DNA of 6,000 bases from an uncultured bacterium. Its GTDB lineage: Bacteria > Pseudomonadota > Alphaproteobacteria > SP197. A program made the position numbers and the translations under genes. The DNA lies in assembly GCA_938014945.1 (NCBI GenBank), contig CALLQH010000394.1, forward strand, positions 1-6,000, read 5' to 3'. Under the pieces are notes generated by a model. The model did not search any database. It was not told the origin of the DNA and worked only from the letters and a program-made list of their open reading frames with translations. Positions 5,366-6,000 of this stretch are shown here, piece after piece (the stretch's first letter is position 1; each line of letters opens with the position of its first letter).

Positions 5366-6000
5366 ATGCAGAGTGTCGAACGCCTGATGGAGGGTTACCG
5401 CGCCTTTCTGGAGAACCGCTACGTTCAGGAATCGGCTGTGTATCGGCGTCTCGAGAGCGAAGGCCAGACACCCCGCATCATGGTCGTTGCCTGCTGCGAC
5501 AGCCGGGTCGATCCCGCGACCATCTTCAGCGCCGGGCCAGGCGAGCTCTTTGTCGTGCGCAACGTCGCCAACCTGGTGCCGCCATGGGAGCCCCACGGCG
5601 ACTACCACGGCACCAGCGCCGCCCTGGAGTTCGCCGTGACCGGGCTGGAGGTCGAGCACATCGTCGTCATGGGCCACGGCCTGTGCGGCGGCATCGCCGC
5701 CTTTCTCAAGGGCCTGCACACCGACGGCGGGCCGCGCACCTTCATCGACAAGTGGATGTCTCTGCTGAACGCCGCGCGCGGTCACGCCCTGCGCACCGCC
5801 AGCGCGGCCTCGCCCGACGAGCTGCAACGGGCGGTGGAGGAAGAGGGCATCCGCCAGTCCCTCGACAACCTGAAGACCTTCCCGTTCATCGCCGAACGTC
5901 TGGCCGACGGCCGCCTGCAGCTCCACGGCGCATGGTTCGCCATCGCCACGGGCCAGCTCATGGCGCTCGATCCCGAAAGCAACATTTTCGAGAAGGTCGT
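5366..6000 (+). CDS. cynT: Beta-class carbonic anhydrase, CynT-like (3' end outside window)
   Basis: This zinc enzyme interconverts CO2 and bicarbonate in the cytoplasm. The frame is open from the ATG at 5366 to the right edge, giving 211 full codons. E. coli CynT has 219 residues, so probably only a short C-terminal tail is missing. The beta-class zinc site is complete: Cys43 with the Asp45-Arg47 dyad in VACCDSRV (41-48), then His104 and Cys107 in MGHGLCGG (102-109). The segments GELFVVRNVANLVPP (59-73) and TSAALEFAVTGLEVEHIVV (83-101) are typical. The C-terminal part, with GIRQSLDNLKTFPFI, then RLQLHGAWFAIATGQL, follows CynT more closely than E. coli Can. An extra cysteine, Cys44, sits beside zinc ligand Cys43 where many relatives have Ser. 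It is divergent from oppA; no cynS or cynX is visible, so a cyanate link cannot be claimed. Supply of bicarbonate for carboxylation reactions is the simpler role. Confidence 0.94.
   Translation, partial: MQSVERLMEGYRAFLENRYVQESAVYRRLESEGQTPRIMVVACCDSRVDPATIFSAGPGELFVVRNVANLVPPWEPHGDYHGTSAALEFAVTGLEVEHIVVMGHGLCGGIAAFLKGLHTDGGPRTFIDKWMSLLNAARGHALRTASAASPDELQRAVEEEGIRQSLDNLKTFPFIAERLADGRLQLHGAWFAIATGQLMALDPESNIFEKV

Noticed and set aside
5235..5471. A 79-residue N-terminal extension of OppA from an upstream ATG
   Set aside because: It would place the signal peptide internally, run through the promoter region into the divergent gene, and ignore the strong GGAGG at 5240-5244.
5177..5926. A 249-codon open frame on the - strand opposite the carbonic anhydrase
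   Set aside because: The + strand here carries a complete zinc-site carbonic anhydrase with a good Shine-Dalgarno. The antisense frame has no motif and would also overlap the oppA start.

Overview
This GC-rich window (roughly two-thirds G+C by eye) looks like chromosomal DNA of an alphaproteobacterium. The high-GC codon use, the family variants present and a dispersed GTC(A/G)TCCC...GGGGATGAC palindrome of a type common in such genomes all fit, but the genus cannot be told from this sequence. No RNA gene, insertion sequence, CRISPR array or phage gene is visible. I see mostly familiar gene families and no clear sign of a new biological system.

Layout, left to right. (1) Positions 1-1116, + strand: the C-terminal part of an ABC-F ATPase of the Uup type, whose 5' end lies outside the window. 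(2) Positions 1117-1209: a short convergent spacer carrying an imperfect palindromic repeat. (3) Positions 5234 down to 1210, - strand: a compact four-gene unit, read in the order oppA (periplasmic oligopeptide-binding protein), oppB, oppC (inner-membrane permeases) and a DJ-1/PfpI-superfamily protein resembling isonitrile hydratase. A 37-bp gap with a perfect 8-bp stem separates oppA from oppB. oppB and oppC overlap by 8 bp. The Shine-Dalgarno sequence of the DJ-1/PfpI gene overlaps the oppC stop codon. (4) Positions 5235-5365: a divergent intergenic region with a plausible promoter for each direction. (5) Positions 5366-6000, + strand: a nearly complete beta-class carbonic anhydrase of the CynT type, running off the right edge.

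OppA should deliver peptides to the OppB-OppC channel, but no oppD or oppF ATPase gene is next to the cluster. The importer must therefore borrow ATPase subunits encoded elsewhere. The position often held by oppD/oppF is taken by the DJ-1/PfpI enzyme, which appears to be translated from the same transcript. That arrangement, the cysteine-free OppA, and the small non-coding structures (the oppA-oppB stem-loop, the convergent repeat and the half-sites between the divergent promoters) are the points most worth a second look.
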